NCBI RefSeq assembly: GCF_000813825.1
Contig: NZ_JWTA01000021.1
Coordinates: 1-64,000, forward strand
DNA from: Chryseobacterium taiwanense
Lineage (GTDB): Bacteria; Bacteroidota; Bacteroidia; Flavobacteriales; Weeksellaceae
DNA: 64,000 nucleotides
Direction of reading: 5' to 3'
Shown: in pieces, positions 1 to 8,251 of the stretch
How positions within the stretch are numbered: the stretch's first letter is position 1
Layout: each line of letters opens with the position of its first letter
Notes under the pieces: generated by a model
What the model was told of the DNA's origin: nothing
Seen by the model: only the letters and a program-made list of their open reading frames with translations
The model's database searches: none
Program-made: the position numbers and the translations under genes

Positions 1-98
1 GTTATTCTTTAAATGCTTTCTGAGTTTGTTTTGATAATGGATAATTGGAAACATCTTATTATATATAGTATAAATATCTGCATTTGAAAATTATTTTA

Positions 99-106
99 TA
101 CCTTCG
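99..106 (+). promoter_or_regulatory. -7 promoter element upstream of tyrA leader
   Basis: TACCTTCG matches the Bacteroidetes -7 consensus TAnnTTTG at seven of eight positions. No convincing -33 TTG is seen. Transcription would begin around 110-114, almost on the ATG of the leader peptide, so that short ORF would be close to leaderless. Confidence 0.5.
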
Positions 107-110
107 CATT

Positions 111-167
111 ATGGTTTCTAACATAAGAACATATTATTATAGAATTTTTAACTCAGCTATGGGATAA
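111..167 (+). CDS. Candidate tyrosine-rich leader peptide of tyrA
   Basis: An 18-codon ORF reads MVSNIRTYYYRIFNSAMG and stops at 165-167. Three consecutive Tyr codons (TAT TAT TAT, 132-140) and a nearby Phe codon lie between a promoter-like element and a strong terminator hairpin, just ahead of prephenate dehydrogenase, a tyrosine-pathway enzyme. This is the arrangement of a ribosome-mediated attenuator, where stalling at scarce tyrosyl-tRNA would change RNA folding. The 5' part (121-129) is also one arm of a 9-bp inverted repeat whose other arm is at 172-180. The alternative antiterminator pairing was not resolved. The peptide reading is inference. Confidence 0.55.
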   Translation: MVSNIRTYYYRIFNSAMG

Positions 168-180
168 GGAATTCTTATGT
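121..180 (+). promoter_or_regulatory. Long-range hairpin in tyrA leader
   Basis: ACATAAGAA (121-129) and TTCTTATGT (172-180) are perfect inverted repeats enclosing the Tyr codons and the stop codon of the leader ORF. A ribosome stalled on the Tyr codons would cover the 5' arm. This fits an attenuator switch, though which structure competes with the terminator is not clear. Confidence 0.4.
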
Positions 181-194
181 ATATATAATTCAAA

Positions 195-220
195 CCTCGT
201 CCTAAGACGGGGTTTTTTGA
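195..220 (+). terminator. Intrinsic terminator / attenuator before tyrA
   Basis: CCTCGTC (195-201) pairs with GACGGGG (206-212) around a CTAA loop, followed by six T residues. It lies only 18 bp before the tyrA ATG and downstream of the Tyr-rich leader, so it either terminates a transcript entering from the left or acts as the tyrA attenuator. Confidence 0.75.
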
Positions 221-238
221 TTTTTAAAATAAAGAAAA

Positions 239-1084
239 ATGAAAATAAGTATTATTGGTGTAGGATTAATAGGCGGCTCCATCGCATTAAAGCTAAAACA
301 AAAAGGTATTACAGAATATATTTACGGGATTGATAATAATAGTATCCATCTCGAAGAGGGTTTGGATCTAAATATTATTGATGAAAAAGCAAACCTGGAG
401 GATGGAATAAAAAACTCCGACCTCATCATTCTTGCGATCCCGGTAGATACAACAAGAACATTACTTCCTAAAGTTCTGGATCTAGTTTCCGACAATCAAA
501 CGGTAATGGATTGCGGTTCTACAAAATCAGGAATTGTGGAAATGGTTCGAAACCATCCTAAGCGATCCAGGTATGTTGCTTTTCACCCGATGTGGGGAAC
601 GGAAAATAATGGTCCGAAATCTGCCATAGCGGAAAGCTTCTCAGGAAAAGCCGGAGTTATTTGCAATAAGGAGGAATCTGCCAAGGACGCCTTTACATTG
701 GTCGAAAAGATTGTCTATGCTTTGGATATGCATCCTATATATATGAATGCTAAAGATCATGATATTCATACGGCATATATTTCTCACATTTCCCATATCA
801 CTTCTTATGCATTAGCCAATACAGTATTGGAAAAGGAGCGTGAAGAGGAAACTATTTTTCAGTTGGCGAGTTCCGGATTTTCAAGTACTGTACGTTTGGC
901 AAAATCACATCCGGAAATGTGGGTTCCCATTTTTAAGCAGAATAAGGAAAATGTTCTTGATGTTTTGAATGAACATATCTCACAATTAAGAAAATTCAAA
1001 TCGGCTTTAGAAAAAGAAAACTATGAATATTTGGGGGAATTAATTTCAAATGCGAATAAAATAAGAGAAATCCTTGATAAATAA
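239..1084 (+). CDS. tyrA: Prephenate dehydrogenase
   Basis: This 281-residue protein converts prephenate to 4-hydroxyphenylpyruvate with NAD(P), the committed step to tyrosine, in the cytoplasm. The N terminus carries a Rossmann nucleotide-binding motif GVGLIGGS (about residues 7-14), followed by the conserved DCGSTKSG and AFHPMWGTE blocks and the helical HIPSHI-like region (HISHISH). Length fits a monofunctional dehydrogenase without a fused chorismate mutase. It stands as a single gene between a leader terminator and its own terminator. The upstream Tyr-codon leader suggests attenuation by tyrosyl-tRNA supply. Confidence 0.9.
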   Translation: MKISIIGVGLIGGSIALKLKQKGITEYIYGIDNNSIHLEEGLDLNIIDEKANLEDGIKNSDLIILAIPVDTTRTLLPKVLDLVSDNQTVMDCGSTKSGIVEMVRNHPKRSRYVAFHPMWGTENNGPKSAIAESFSGKAGVICNKEESAKDAFTLVEKIVYALDMHPIYMNAKDHDIHTAYISHISHITSYALANTVLEKEREEETIFQLASSGFSSTVRLAKSHPEMWVPIFKQNKENVLDVLNEHISQLRKFKSALEKENYEYLGELISNANKIREILDK

Positions 1085-1110
1085 TCAGTTATATTAAATA
1101 ACACGTTATA

Positions 1111-1135
1111 AACTTCCTTTATCGGAAGTTTTTTT
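1111..1135 (+). terminator. Terminator after tyrA
   Basis: AACTTCC (1111-1117) and GGAAGTT (1124-1130) form a 7-bp stem followed by a run of T. It ends the tyrA transcript. Confidence 0.85.
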
Positions 1136-1201
1136 ATTTCAAATCCTCAATTAAAAATTTAACTTTATTAAAATATTTTTTAATTTTATTAAAATTAATA
1201 T

Positions 1202-1209
1202 TACATTTG
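1202..1209 (+). promoter_or_regulatory. -7 promoter element for DUF2089 gene
   Basis: TACATTTG is a perfect TAnnTTTG element 14 bp before the ATG of the next gene, implying a very short 5' UTR. No clear -33 TTG is seen. Confidence 0.6.
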
Positions 1210-1223
1210 TAAAAACATTTTCA

Positions 1224-1490
1224 ATGAAACTACCTATTGTTTGTCCCAGTTGTGACCATACTTTAAATGTAAGTCAAATGAAATGCCCCAACTGCACTAC
1301 TGAAGTAAGCGGAGACTATGAACTTCCTGTGATTTTAAAACTCAACCGTGATGAGCAGGAGTTTATTCTCAACTTTTTCTTATCCAGCGGAAGCATTAAG
1401 GAAATGGCAAAGCAAGCAGATCTCTCCTATCCTACCATGCGAAATAAAATGGATGATCTCATTCAAAAAATCGATGTATTAAAAAACTAA
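1224..1490 (+). CDS. DUF2089-like zinc-ribbon / HTH protein
   Basis: A small 88-residue cytoplasmic protein. Two Cys pairs near the N terminus (CPSC about 8-11, CPNC about 21-24) form a zinc ribbon. The remainder (QEFILNFFLSSGSIKEMAKQ, then LSYPTMRNKMDDLI) looks like a helix-turn-helix. This arrangement is typical of DUF2089, a family of putative transcriptional regulators. It precedes a membrane protein by 18 bp and probably shares its transcript. In related systems DUF2089 genes often sit beside membrane proteins; the target is unknown. Confidence 0.75.
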   Translation: MKLPIVCPSCDHTLNVSQMKCPNCTTEVSGDYELPVILKLNRDEQEFILNFFLSSGSIKEMAKQADLSYPTMRNKMDDLIQKIDVLKN

Positions 1491-1508
1491 ATTCAACACC
1501 TCATCACC

Positions 1509-2081
1509 ATGAACTGGAAAACAATTTTCAACCCTTTTTCAAAATATAGCGAGAATCAGCTTCTTATTGCAGGAATACTATCATTAGGAATTACCTTATT
1601 ATTATGTAATGTATTTGGTTTACAAGTAGACAGTATTTTCCATTACAGATATGCGGATGATAAAATTTCTTTGTTAGAAAGTATCGGCTACAGCCTAATT
1701 AGCTATGTCATTGCAATTATTCTTTTTTTCATTCTCGGAAAGATTTATAATAAAAGAACGAGACTTATTGATATTGTCAATACTATTTTAATTTCTCAAA
1801 TCCCGGGAATTTTAATTATCCTAATCAGTGAACTGCCTATTATTAGCAAAAGTATGGAGTCTATACAATTGATGGCAGAAAAAAATCCGACAAATATCTC
1901 TCCTGTAGACCTTATTATTGTTTGTATTTTCAGTTTTTCGGCTCTTTTGTTAATTGCTTACGGAATGACTCTTATCTACAATGGGTTCAAAACTGCTACC
2001 AATCTAAAAAACTGGAAACAGATTGTCATTTTCGCATTCCTAATTCTTGTTATCACCATCACTTGTCAATTTATATTTTAA
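1509..2081 (+). CDS. Yip1-family-like integral membrane protein
   Basis: A 190-residue membrane protein with about five hydrophobic segments (roughly residues 20-40, 58-78, 88-110, 130-155 and 168-190) and short loops. Topology and the N-terminal WKTIFNPFSKY cytoplasmic stretch resemble Yip1-domain proteins of Bacteroidetes. It has no catalytic motif that I recognise. It lies in a likely three-gene transcript with the DUF2089 protein and a secreted serine hydrolase, so it may be their membrane partner, but that is inference. Confidence 0.55.
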   Translation: MNWKTIFNPFSKYSENQLLIAGILSLGITLLLCNVFGLQVDSIFHYRYADDKISLLESIGYSLISYVIAIILFFILGKIYNKRTRLIDIVNTILISQIPGILIILISELPIISKSMESIQLMAEKNPTNISPVDLIIVCIFSFSALLLIAYGMTLIYNGFKTATNLKNWKQIVIFAFLILVITITCQFIF

Positions 2082-2086
2082 AAACT

Positions 2087-3739
2087 ATGAAAACTAAAAC
2101 TTTATTTATTCTCTTCTTATTAAGTATTCAACAGATTTTTGCCCAACAAATAGTCGGTTCATGGAAAGGAAATCTAGATATTGAAGAGAACAAACTTCCT
2201 GTTATCATTCATATAGAGAAGGATAAAAATTCTTACAAAGCTTTGCTTGACAGTCCTGCACAAGGAGTTGAAGGTATTCCTGCTGACAAGACCTCTTTCA
2301 TCAATAATGAATTGATCTTAGAAATTGCAAATGCGAATGCTTCTTATAAAGGAAAACTTGAAAACAATACTATTTCAGGTGATTTCATCCAGAATGGAAA
2401 ACCTTTTCCTTTAGTTTTAAAGCCTTATGATAAAAAGGATGATAAAGATGATAAAGACGATGTACATCTTGAAGTTTTAAAATTATCAGATAACCTATCA
2501 CAAAGTTTAAAGAAAATTGATGATTTCATTTCTTATTTAGAGAAAAACAATGCAGAAGCAGGTGAAATCTCAATTTTCAAAGGAGGAAAAGAGGTTTACA
2601 AAAGAAATTTTGGAGAAACTGGTCTTTCTCAAAAAGACAAAGTAACTTTCCAAATTGGCTCTATCACAAAATCGATGACCGCCATGATGTTGTTTAAGCT
2701 TATCGAAAAAAAGCAATTGGATCTTAATGATAAACTTTCAAAGTTTTATCCTACAATTCCGAATGCTGAAAAAATAACAATTTCACAGCTGCTTCATCAC
2801 TCTTCTGGACTTGGAGATTATGTTGTCGGGAAAAACACAATGAAATGGCTTACAGAAAAGGTTTCTGAGGAACAGATCATGAATCACATTATTGAACAGG
2901 GATCTTTATTTGAACCGGGAACGAAAGTTCAGTATTCAAATTCAGGGTATTATTTACTGACCAAGATTTTAGAAAAGATCAGTAAAAAGTCTTATGCAGA
3001 TAATTTAAAGGAAACATTTGTACAGCCTTTACAATTGAAAAACTTTTATACAGTCAGTCAGAAACCTACAAATGTTTTCAGTTCTTACAGCTACGCCAAT
3101 GCATGGGAGCCTGTAAAAGATTTTGATTTCAACAATGTAGTCGGTGTGGGGGACATTGCTACTACTCCAACTAATTTGAACATTATCCTGAATTCACTTT
3201 TTGCGGGGAAAATTGTTTCTAAGGAAAGTCTTTCTGAAATGATGCCTAAAGTGGACAGGTTTGGAATGGGACTCGCTTTGGTTCCTTTTTATTCGAAAAT
3301 GTTTGTAGGACACAGCGGCGGAACTTACGGAACTAATTCATTAATGATCTATAACGGTGAAGATGATATTTCAATTTCTTATTCTTTGAACGCAGACAGA
3401 ATAGGAGCTAATAATTTCACGATTGATATTTTAAGTATACTTTATAATAAAGAATTCAGTTTGCCTAATTTTTCAACAACAAAAATTTCAGAAACAGAGC
3501 TAAAGAAATACATTGGAGATTACTCTTGTAAAGATATTCCTCTTGGTCTTAAAGTTTTCGTTAAAAACGGAGGATTATTCGGACAGGGAACAGGACAACC
3601 TGAGTTTCCACTGGAACATATAGAAAAAGATCAGTTTAAATTTGACAATGCCGGTCTAAAGATGACTTTCTTCCCTGAAAAAGAAGAAATGCAGCTGGAG
3701 CAAGGCGGCGGAAAGTTTTTATTCAACAAGAAAAAATAA
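2087..3739 (+). CDS. Serine hydrolase, class C beta-lactamase-related
   Basis: A 550-residue exported protein of the beta-lactamase/penicillin-binding superfamily (Pfam Beta-lactamase). The start at 2087 is chosen because it opens a good signal peptide (MKTKTLFILFLLSIQQIFAQ) 5 bp after the previous gene; an upstream in-frame ATG at 1922 overlaps that gene and encodes no sensible leader. Catalytic features: SITK tetrad (GSITKSM), YSN motif (YSNSGY) and HSGG triad. About 120 residues of an extra N-terminal beta domain, ending in a charged DKKDDKDD linker, precede the catalytic domain. A second, shorter member lies at 40470. Substrate is unknown; a peptidase or esterase role is as likely as beta-lactamase. 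Confidence 0.85.
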   Translation: MKTKTLFILFLLSIQQIFAQQIVGSWKGNLDIEENKLPVIIHIEKDKNSYKALLDSPAQGVEGIPADKTSFINNELILEIANANASYKGKLENNTISGDFIQNGKPFPLVLKPYDKKDDKDDKDDVHLEVLKLSDNLSQSLKKIDDFISYLEKNNAEAGEISIFKGGKEVYKRNFGETGLSQKDKVTFQIGSITKSMTAMMLFKLIEKKQLDLNDKLSKFYPTIPNAEKITISQLLHHSSGLGDYVVGKNTMKWLTEKVSEEQIMNHIIEQGSLFEPGTKVQYSNSGYYLLTKILEKISKKSYADNLKETFVQPLQLKNFYTVSQKPTNVFSSYSYANAWEPVKDFDFNNVVGVGDIATTPTNLNIILNSLFAGKIVSKESLSEMMPKVDRFGMGLALVPFYSKMFVGHSGGTYGTNSLMIYNGEDDISISYSLNADRIGANNFTIDILSILYNKEFSLPNFSTTKISETELKKYIGDYSCKDIPLGLKVFVKNGGLFGQGTGQPEFPLEHIEKDQFKFDNAGLKMTFFPEKEEMQLEQGGGKFLFNKKK

Positions 3740-3742
3740 ATG

Positions 3743-3775
3743 AAAAACCTCAGACATAAAATCTGAGGTTTTTTT
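3743..3775. terminator. Bidirectional terminator
   Basis: CCTCAGA (3748-3754) and TCTGAGG (3762-3768), flanked by A and T runs, sit between the convergent serine hydrolase and sdaA genes and can terminate both. Confidence 0.85.
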
Positions 3776-3796
3776 CTATTTAAATTAAAAGTTTTC

Positions 3797-5215
3797 TTAA
3801 CATTCCGGAACATTCACAGCAATTGCCAATCCTCCTTCTGAAGTTTCTTTAAAACGATCACTCATAGCCAAAGCAGTTTCCCACATGGTCTGAATCACTT
3901 CATCTAAAGTTACTTTTGCTTTTGTCGGATCACTTTCTAATGCAATATTTGCTGCTGTAATCGCTTTTATCGCTCCCATTGTATTTCTTTCAATACAAGG
4001 AATCTGAACTAATCCTTTGATCGGATCACATGTAAGTCCTAAATGATGCTCCATCGCGATTTCCGCTGCCATTAAAACCTGACCTACACTTCCTCCCAAA
4101 ATTTCCGTCAAACCTGCTGCTGCCATTGCCGAAGAAACTCCGATTTCCGCCTGACAACCTCCCATTGCTGCAGAGATCGTCGCATTTTTCTTAAATAAGG
4201 TTCCAATTTCACCTGCCACCAATAAGAATCTTACGATATCTTCTTCACTTATAGAATCTGTGAAAGCCTGAGAATACATCAAAACTGCCGGAATCACTCC
4301 ACTTGCACCGTTTGTAGGAGCAGTGATAATTCTTCCGAAGCTTGCATTTTCTTCATTAACAGCCAATGCGAAACAAGCGATCCATTTATTGATATTGGTA
4401 AAGTTCTCTTCAGCATCTACTACTTGCTGGAACCATTCGTCTTTATTTTTATAGATCTTGTCGCCTAATAATTTCCTGTTCATTCCGGCAGCTCTTCTCG
4501 TAACATTCAAGCCACCCGGAAGAATTCCTTCTTTATTCACCCCTTTATAGATACATTCTTTAATCTGCTGCCAAATATAAAGGGCTTCTTCTCTTGTCTC
4601 TTCCTGAGTTCTCCAGCTTTCTTCATTCATCAGAATCAAATCTGAAATTTTACTCAACCCTAGCTTACCACAATATTTTACAATATCTGAGGATTTATGA
4701 CAAGGGTACAACGTACGGATACAATGTTTCTGAATCGATTTTTTCTCCTGACTCATGATAAATCCTCCACCTACAGAATAAAAATCCTGCACAAGCTCAG
4801 TCCCGTCTTCGAAAACCGCCTTAAAGATCATTCCGTTCGGATGATAATCAAGAGATTTTTTCATATTCAAAATTAAATGATGACCGTAGATGAAAGATAT
4901 TTCTTTCTCACCTCCAAGATTTAAAATCTGAGTTGTTTTTATCTCATCAATTTTTTCATCAATTTTTGTCGTGTCGATTGTCTTAAAGTCTTCTCCAGCT
5001 AAACCAAGCATTCCAGCAATGTCTGTTCCGTGTCCGATCCCCGTTTTTGCCAATGAACCGAAAAACTCAACGAACACTTCCTTCACCTCATCGATTGATC
5101 TTTCTCTTTTTATAATTCTAATAAATGCAGAAGCTGCATTCCAAGGTCCCATAGTATGCGAACTAGACGGGCCTATTCCCACTTTAATAATCTCAAAAAC
5201 CGATATTGATTCCAT
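3797..5215 (-). CDS. sdaA: L-serine ammonia-lyase (iron-sulfur)
   Basis: A 472-residue single-chain L-serine dehydratase that deaminates serine to pyruvate and ammonia. The N-terminal beta domain has the SSSHTMGP signature (about residues 17-24). The C-terminal alpha domain contains the GASGVIPA region and the cysteines expected to hold the [4Fe-4S] cluster (GGCQAEIG, LTCDPIKG, IPCIER). Length fits the fused beta-alpha form. It has its own promoter and convergent terminator. The neighbouring ammonium transporter on the same strand is transcribed separately. Confidence 0.93.
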   Translation of the reverse strand: MESISVFEIIKVGIGPSSSHTMGPWNAASAFIRIIKRERSIDEVKEVFVEFFGSLAKTGIGHGTDIAGMLGLAGEDFKTIDTTKIDEKIDEIKTTQILNLGGEKEISFIYGHHLILNMKKSLDYHPNGMIFKAVFEDGTELVQDFYSVGGGFIMSQEKKSIQKHCIRTLYPCHKSSDIVKYCGKLGLSKISDLILMNEESWRTQEETREEALYIWQQIKECIYKGVNKEGILPGGLNVTRRAAGMNRKLLGDKIYKNKDEWFQQVVDAEENFTNINKWIACFALAVNEENASFGRIITAPTNGASGVIPAVLMYSQAFTDSISEEDIVRFLLVAGEIGTLFKKNATISAAMGGCQAEIGVSSAMAAAGLTEILGGSVGQVLMAAEIAMEHHLGLTCDPIKGLVQIPCIERNTMGAIKAITAANIALESDPTKAKVTLDEVIQTMWETALAMSDRFKETSEGGLAIAVNVPEC

Positions 5216-5244
5216 ATAGAAAATTCATCATTTTATCCTAATCG

Positions 5245-5274
5245 CAAAGATACACGATAAATTGAAAAGCAAAA
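5245..5274 (-). promoter_or_regulatory. sdaA promoter
   Basis: On the minus strand TATCTTTG (5252-5245) is a perfect -7 element, with TTTTG (5274-5270) 17 bp upstream as -33, matching TTG-N17-23-TAnnTTTG. The predicted 5' UTR is about 25 nt. Confidence 0.7.
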
Positions 5275-5302
5275 GCCGAAGATGAAAAATCACCTCCGGC
5301 TT
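5275..5302 (-). terminator. Probable terminator of amt
   Basis: On the minus strand AGCCGGAGG...TCTTCGGCT forms an imperfect GC-rich hairpin followed by TTTTGCTTTT, downstream of the ammonium transporter and just before the sdaA promoter. Confidence 0.6.
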
Positions 5303-5385
5303 CAAAATTAAAACTATATGAACTCAAAATATTTAATATGGACTCTATTAAAATCCTAGTACTTTCTTTTTATTGGTCTGATCTT

Positions 5386-6729
5386 TTAGCATATACTTTC
5401 TTCGTGTTGCGAAATATCTAATCCCATACTCTCTGATTCTTCGGATACTCGTAAAGTGATCATACTATCTGTAATTTTATATAAAAGCAATGATCCGAAA
5501 AATGCAAATAACGAAACCAGAGCTAAAGCAATCATGTGATGAGCAAATACCCCAATTCCCCCATGAAGCAGACTTGCATTTTCACCATGAGCAAAAATTG
5601 CCGTTAAGATCATTCCCATAATTCCTCCTACTCCATGACAAGCAAATACATCCAAAGTATCATCTATCTTCTTTAAAGCTTTCCAGTTAACCATTATATT
5701 GGAAACAATCGCGGAAATAAAACCAATGAAAAGACTTTCTGAAATAGATACAAAGCCACATGCAGGTGTTATCGCAACCAAACCTACTACTGCACCAATA
5801 CATGCTCCTAAAGCCGAAACTTTTCTTTTATTAATTCTGTCAAAAAATATCCATGTCATCATTGCTGAAGCTGAGGCGATGGTTGTTGTTCCGAAAGCTG
5901 TCGCAGCCGTTGCATTTGCACTTAAAGCAGAACCTGCATTGAAACCAAACCAACCGAACCAAAGCATTCCGGTTCCCAACATAACATATGAAATATTAGA
6001 CGGCTCATGATGCGGATTCTTTCGGTTTCCTACAACAATTGCTCCTGCCAACGCTGCAAAACCTGCACTCATGTGAACTACAGTTCCCCCCGCAAAGTCT
6101 TTCACCCCGAAATATTTATTTAAAAGTCCGTCCGGATGCCAAACCATATGACATAAAGGGGTATAAATAAACAAACTGAAGAGTACCATAAACAACAGGT
6201 ACGATATAAATCTCACTCTTTCAGCAAAAGATCCTGTAATTAAAGCCGGTGTAATCACCGCAAATTTCATTTGAAATAATGCAAAAAGGATAAAAGGAAT
6301 CGTAGAAGCCATCGCTTTGTGAGGCAAAACTCCTACTCTGCTGAAAAAAGGATAGCTTAAAGGGTTTCCGATAATTCCGTAATGTTCTCCATTAATTGTA
6401 AAACCTATAGAATCACCGAAAGAAAGTGAAAAACCAATAACTACCCACAGGATAGAGATCACTCCCAAAGCAATAAAACTTTGCAGCATTGTAGAGATTA
6501 CATTTTTCTTTCCAACCATACCGCCGTAGAAAAATGACAACCCAGGAGTCATCAATAAAACCAAACCTGCCGCTGCCAAAATCCATGCAACATCTGCCCC
6601 AACAATTTTACTTTCATCTAAAAATTCTCCGGTGTTCGGAAAATCTACAATCGGACTCCAAAATAGTCCACCAACTGCAACTAAAGAAATGATCGTAAAA
6701 GAGACCACCCATTTAAGTCCTACTTTCAT
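5386..6729 (-). CDS. amt: Ammonium transporter (Amt/MEP/Rh)
   Basis: A 447-residue inner-membrane channel for ammonium. It has an N-terminal signal-like segment and then the usual eleven-helix Amt core: DVAWILAAAGLVLLMTPGLS with FFYGGMV, the gate region, CHMVWHPDG, FAGGTVVHMSAG and the twin-histidine helix HGVGGIMG. It stands alone; no glnK (PII) gene is adjacent, unlike many amt loci. Ammonia released by the nearby serine dehydratase is a thematic link only. Confidence 0.93.
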   Translation of the reverse strand: MKVGLKWVVSFTIISLVAVGGLFWSPIVDFPNTGEFLDESKIVGADVAWILAAAGLVLLMTPGLSFFYGGMVGKKNVISTMLQSFIALGVISILWVVIGFSLSFGDSIGFTINGEHYGIIGNPLSYPFFSRVGVLPHKAMASTIPFILFALFQMKFAVITPALITGSFAERVRFISYLLFMVLFSLFIYTPLCHMVWHPDGLLNKYFGVKDFAGGTVVHMSAGFAALAGAIVVGNRKNPHHEPSNISYVMLGTGMLWFGWFGFNAGSALSANATAATAFGTTTIASASAMMTWIFFDRINKRKVSALGACIGAVVGLVAITPACGFVSISESLFIGFISAIVSNIMVNWKALKKIDDTLDVFACHGVGGIMGMILTAIFAHGENASLLHGGIGVFAHHMIALALVSLFAFFGSLLLYKITDSMITLRVSEESESMGLDISQHEESIC

Positions 6730-6749
6730 AAAATTTATAATTACCCCAT

Positions 6750-6757
6750 CAAAAATA
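6750..6757 (-). promoter_or_regulatory. -7 element of amt
   Basis: TATTTTTG on the minus strand fits TAnnTTTG 20 bp before the amt ATG. A well-spaced -33 TTG is not seen. Confidence 0.5.
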
Positions 6758-6837
6758 GGAATAATTTTTCAATAAAAGTATAAAATTTTAAAACAACCCC
6801 ATTAATTTAATATTAAATTTAAAAATAAAATATATTT

Positions 6838-7479
6838 TTATTCAAACTCCCCCTCTAAAATACGGGATACTTCTTTAAATTTTGTTGCTGGAAAAAGATG
6901 AGTCCCTCCTTTGATAATATAATCGGGTTTTGAATTTTTAATAGGAAAAACAATATCTCTGTCGCCCAATATCTGAACGACCTTTGATGTTTCTTCAAAT
7001 TTCCATTCTGAGATCTTTTCTACAGACCATTTCAGATAATATGGATCTTTGACTCTGAAATATTGTAAAACTCTAGGATTTTTAGGATCAAAAAACTTTC
7101 TGAGCACCGAATAAGCTTTGGTCGTTTTCTCATTGAATAAGCTTACGGGTAAAATTTTAGGAATTTTTGTAATTTCTCCGGCTCTTATCAATCTTGATTT
7201 TTCTTTGTCGGATTTTATACTTCCCAAAATGACTACTTTCTCAGCAGGCTTCAGTTTATTTATTTCCTGCACCATTATTCCTCCGAAAGAATAGCCTAAA
7301 AGATAGAACGGCTGTGAATCATCAATCTTCTCCGCCATTCTCTGTACGTATGCTGTAAAGCTTTCATCTTTCTCAGGAATCAGCCAGTCTATGAAAACAA
7401 TTTCATGTCGCGCAGGAAACTGTAGTTTCTCCAACACTTTAAAATCTGCACCTAAACCGCTTACTATATAAATTTTCAT
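6838..7479 (-). CDS. Alpha/beta hydrolase
   Basis: A 213-residue cytoplasmic protein with the alpha/beta-hydrolase nucleophile elbow GYSFGG (about residues 62-67, nucleophile Ser), an acid candidate in ILGDRDIVFP and a C-terminal histidine in GGTHLFP. The N terminus MKIYIVSGLGADFKV gives the first strand and oxyanion loop. Substrate cannot be told from sequence. It lies in the same direction as the YceI genes but after a strong terminator, so it has its own transcription unit. Confidence 0.8.
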   Translation of the reverse strand: MKIYIVSGLGADFKVLEKLQFPARHEIVFIDWLIPEKDESFTAYVQRMAEKIDDSQPFYLLGYSFGGIMVQEINKLKPAEKVVILGSIKSDKEKSRLIRAGEITKIPKILPVSLFNEKTTKAYSVLRKFFDPKNPRVLQYFRVKDPYYLKWSVEKISEWKFEETSKVVQILGDRDIVFPIKNSKPDYIIKGGTHLFPATKFKEVSRILEGEFE

Positions 7480-7493
7480 ACTACTAAAATAAA

Positions 7494-7527
7494 AAATATG
7501 GGCAACTTCTGAAAGCTGCCCATATTT
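7494..7527 (-). terminator. Terminator after first YceI gene
   Basis: AAATATGGGCA and TGCCCATATTT are an 11-bp perfect stem with a T-rich minus-strand tail, between the YceI gene and the alpha/beta hydrolase. Confidence 0.85.
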
Positions 7528-7546
7528 AAATATTGTTAAAAAAAAT

Positions 7547-8173
7547 TTATTTCTTTTTTACCGGAACTCTGTTTTCGTTATCCAATTTCTCTGTAGAAAT
7601 CTTAAACTGAATGTCCATTTCATTTTTAATGAAGTAATCTTTCAATGAAGACTGGTAGAATACTTTAAAGTCTCTTCTGTTCAATGAGAATTTAGCAGAT
7701 TCGATGATTACAGTAAACTGAGTGATGTATACGTTTGCAGGGAAAGAAATCGTCTTTCTCACTCCTTTCAACGTAAAATCACCATATACTGTAGAATTAT
7801 AAGTACCGTTTGCTAATGGCAATATTTTAGTTAAATGAAATTTTGCTGTTGGGAATTTTTTAACCTCAAAGAAATTTGTGCTTTTCAGGTCATTCGTAAG
7901 TTTTATCTGATCTTCTTCAGAAACATCTCCCGCCATTAAGCTTCTCATATCAATGATGAATTCACCGTCAATCAAAACTGTTTTGTCGAAATTAAACTTT
8001 CCGCTTTTAAGCTTTACCGTTCCTGAGTGCGATGTCTCCTGAGTTTTCACTACTTTATAGCCCCACCATCTTATTTCAGACGAAGTTACCTTTATTACTT
8101 TATCTCCTTTCTTTTGAGCGAAAACAAATGACATGCAAACACACATCATAGCCAACAATAATAATCTTTTCAT
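7547..8173 (-). CDS. YceI family secreted protein (copy 1)
   Basis: A 208-residue YceI-fold protein with a signal peptide ending in FAQ near residue 19. YceI proteins are lipocalin-like barrels that bind isoprenoid-type lipids in the periplasm. Family features: the WWGYKVVKTQ start of the barrel, SGTVKLKSG, GDFTLKGVRK and the closing strand region with FSLNRRDFKVFYQSS. It is paralogous to the gene upstream (8252) and lacks a promoter-like element of its own, so read-through past the intervening terminator is possible. Confidence 0.85.
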   Translation of the reverse strand: MKRLLLLAMMCVCMSFVFAQKKGDKVIKVTSSEIRWWGYKVVKTQETSHSGTVKLKSGKFNFDKTVLIDGEFIIDMRSLMAGDVSEEDQIKLTNDLKSTNFFEVKKFPTAKFHLTKILPLANGTYNSTVYGDFTLKGVRKTISFPANVYITQFTVIIESAKFSLNRRDFKVFYQSSLKDYFIKNEMDIQFKISTEKLDNENRVPVKKK

Positions 8174-8205
8174 TCTTTTTTATTTACAATTCAACAAAAA
8201 TAAAA

Positions 8206-8230
8206 AAAAGTGTAGAATTTCTACACTTTT
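8206..8230 (-). terminator. Terminator between the two YceI genes
   Basis: AAAAGTGTAG (8206-8215) and CTACACTTTT (8221-8230) form a 10-bp stem with a long T tract on the minus strand. Confidence 0.85.
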
Positions 8231-8251
8231 AACAATCTTTTTTTGTTTAAA

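Noticed and set aside
1922..2086. N-terminal extension of the serine hydrolase from an upstream ATG
   Set aside because: It overlaps the preceding membrane-protein gene in another frame, and the ATG at 2087 opens a clean signal peptide.
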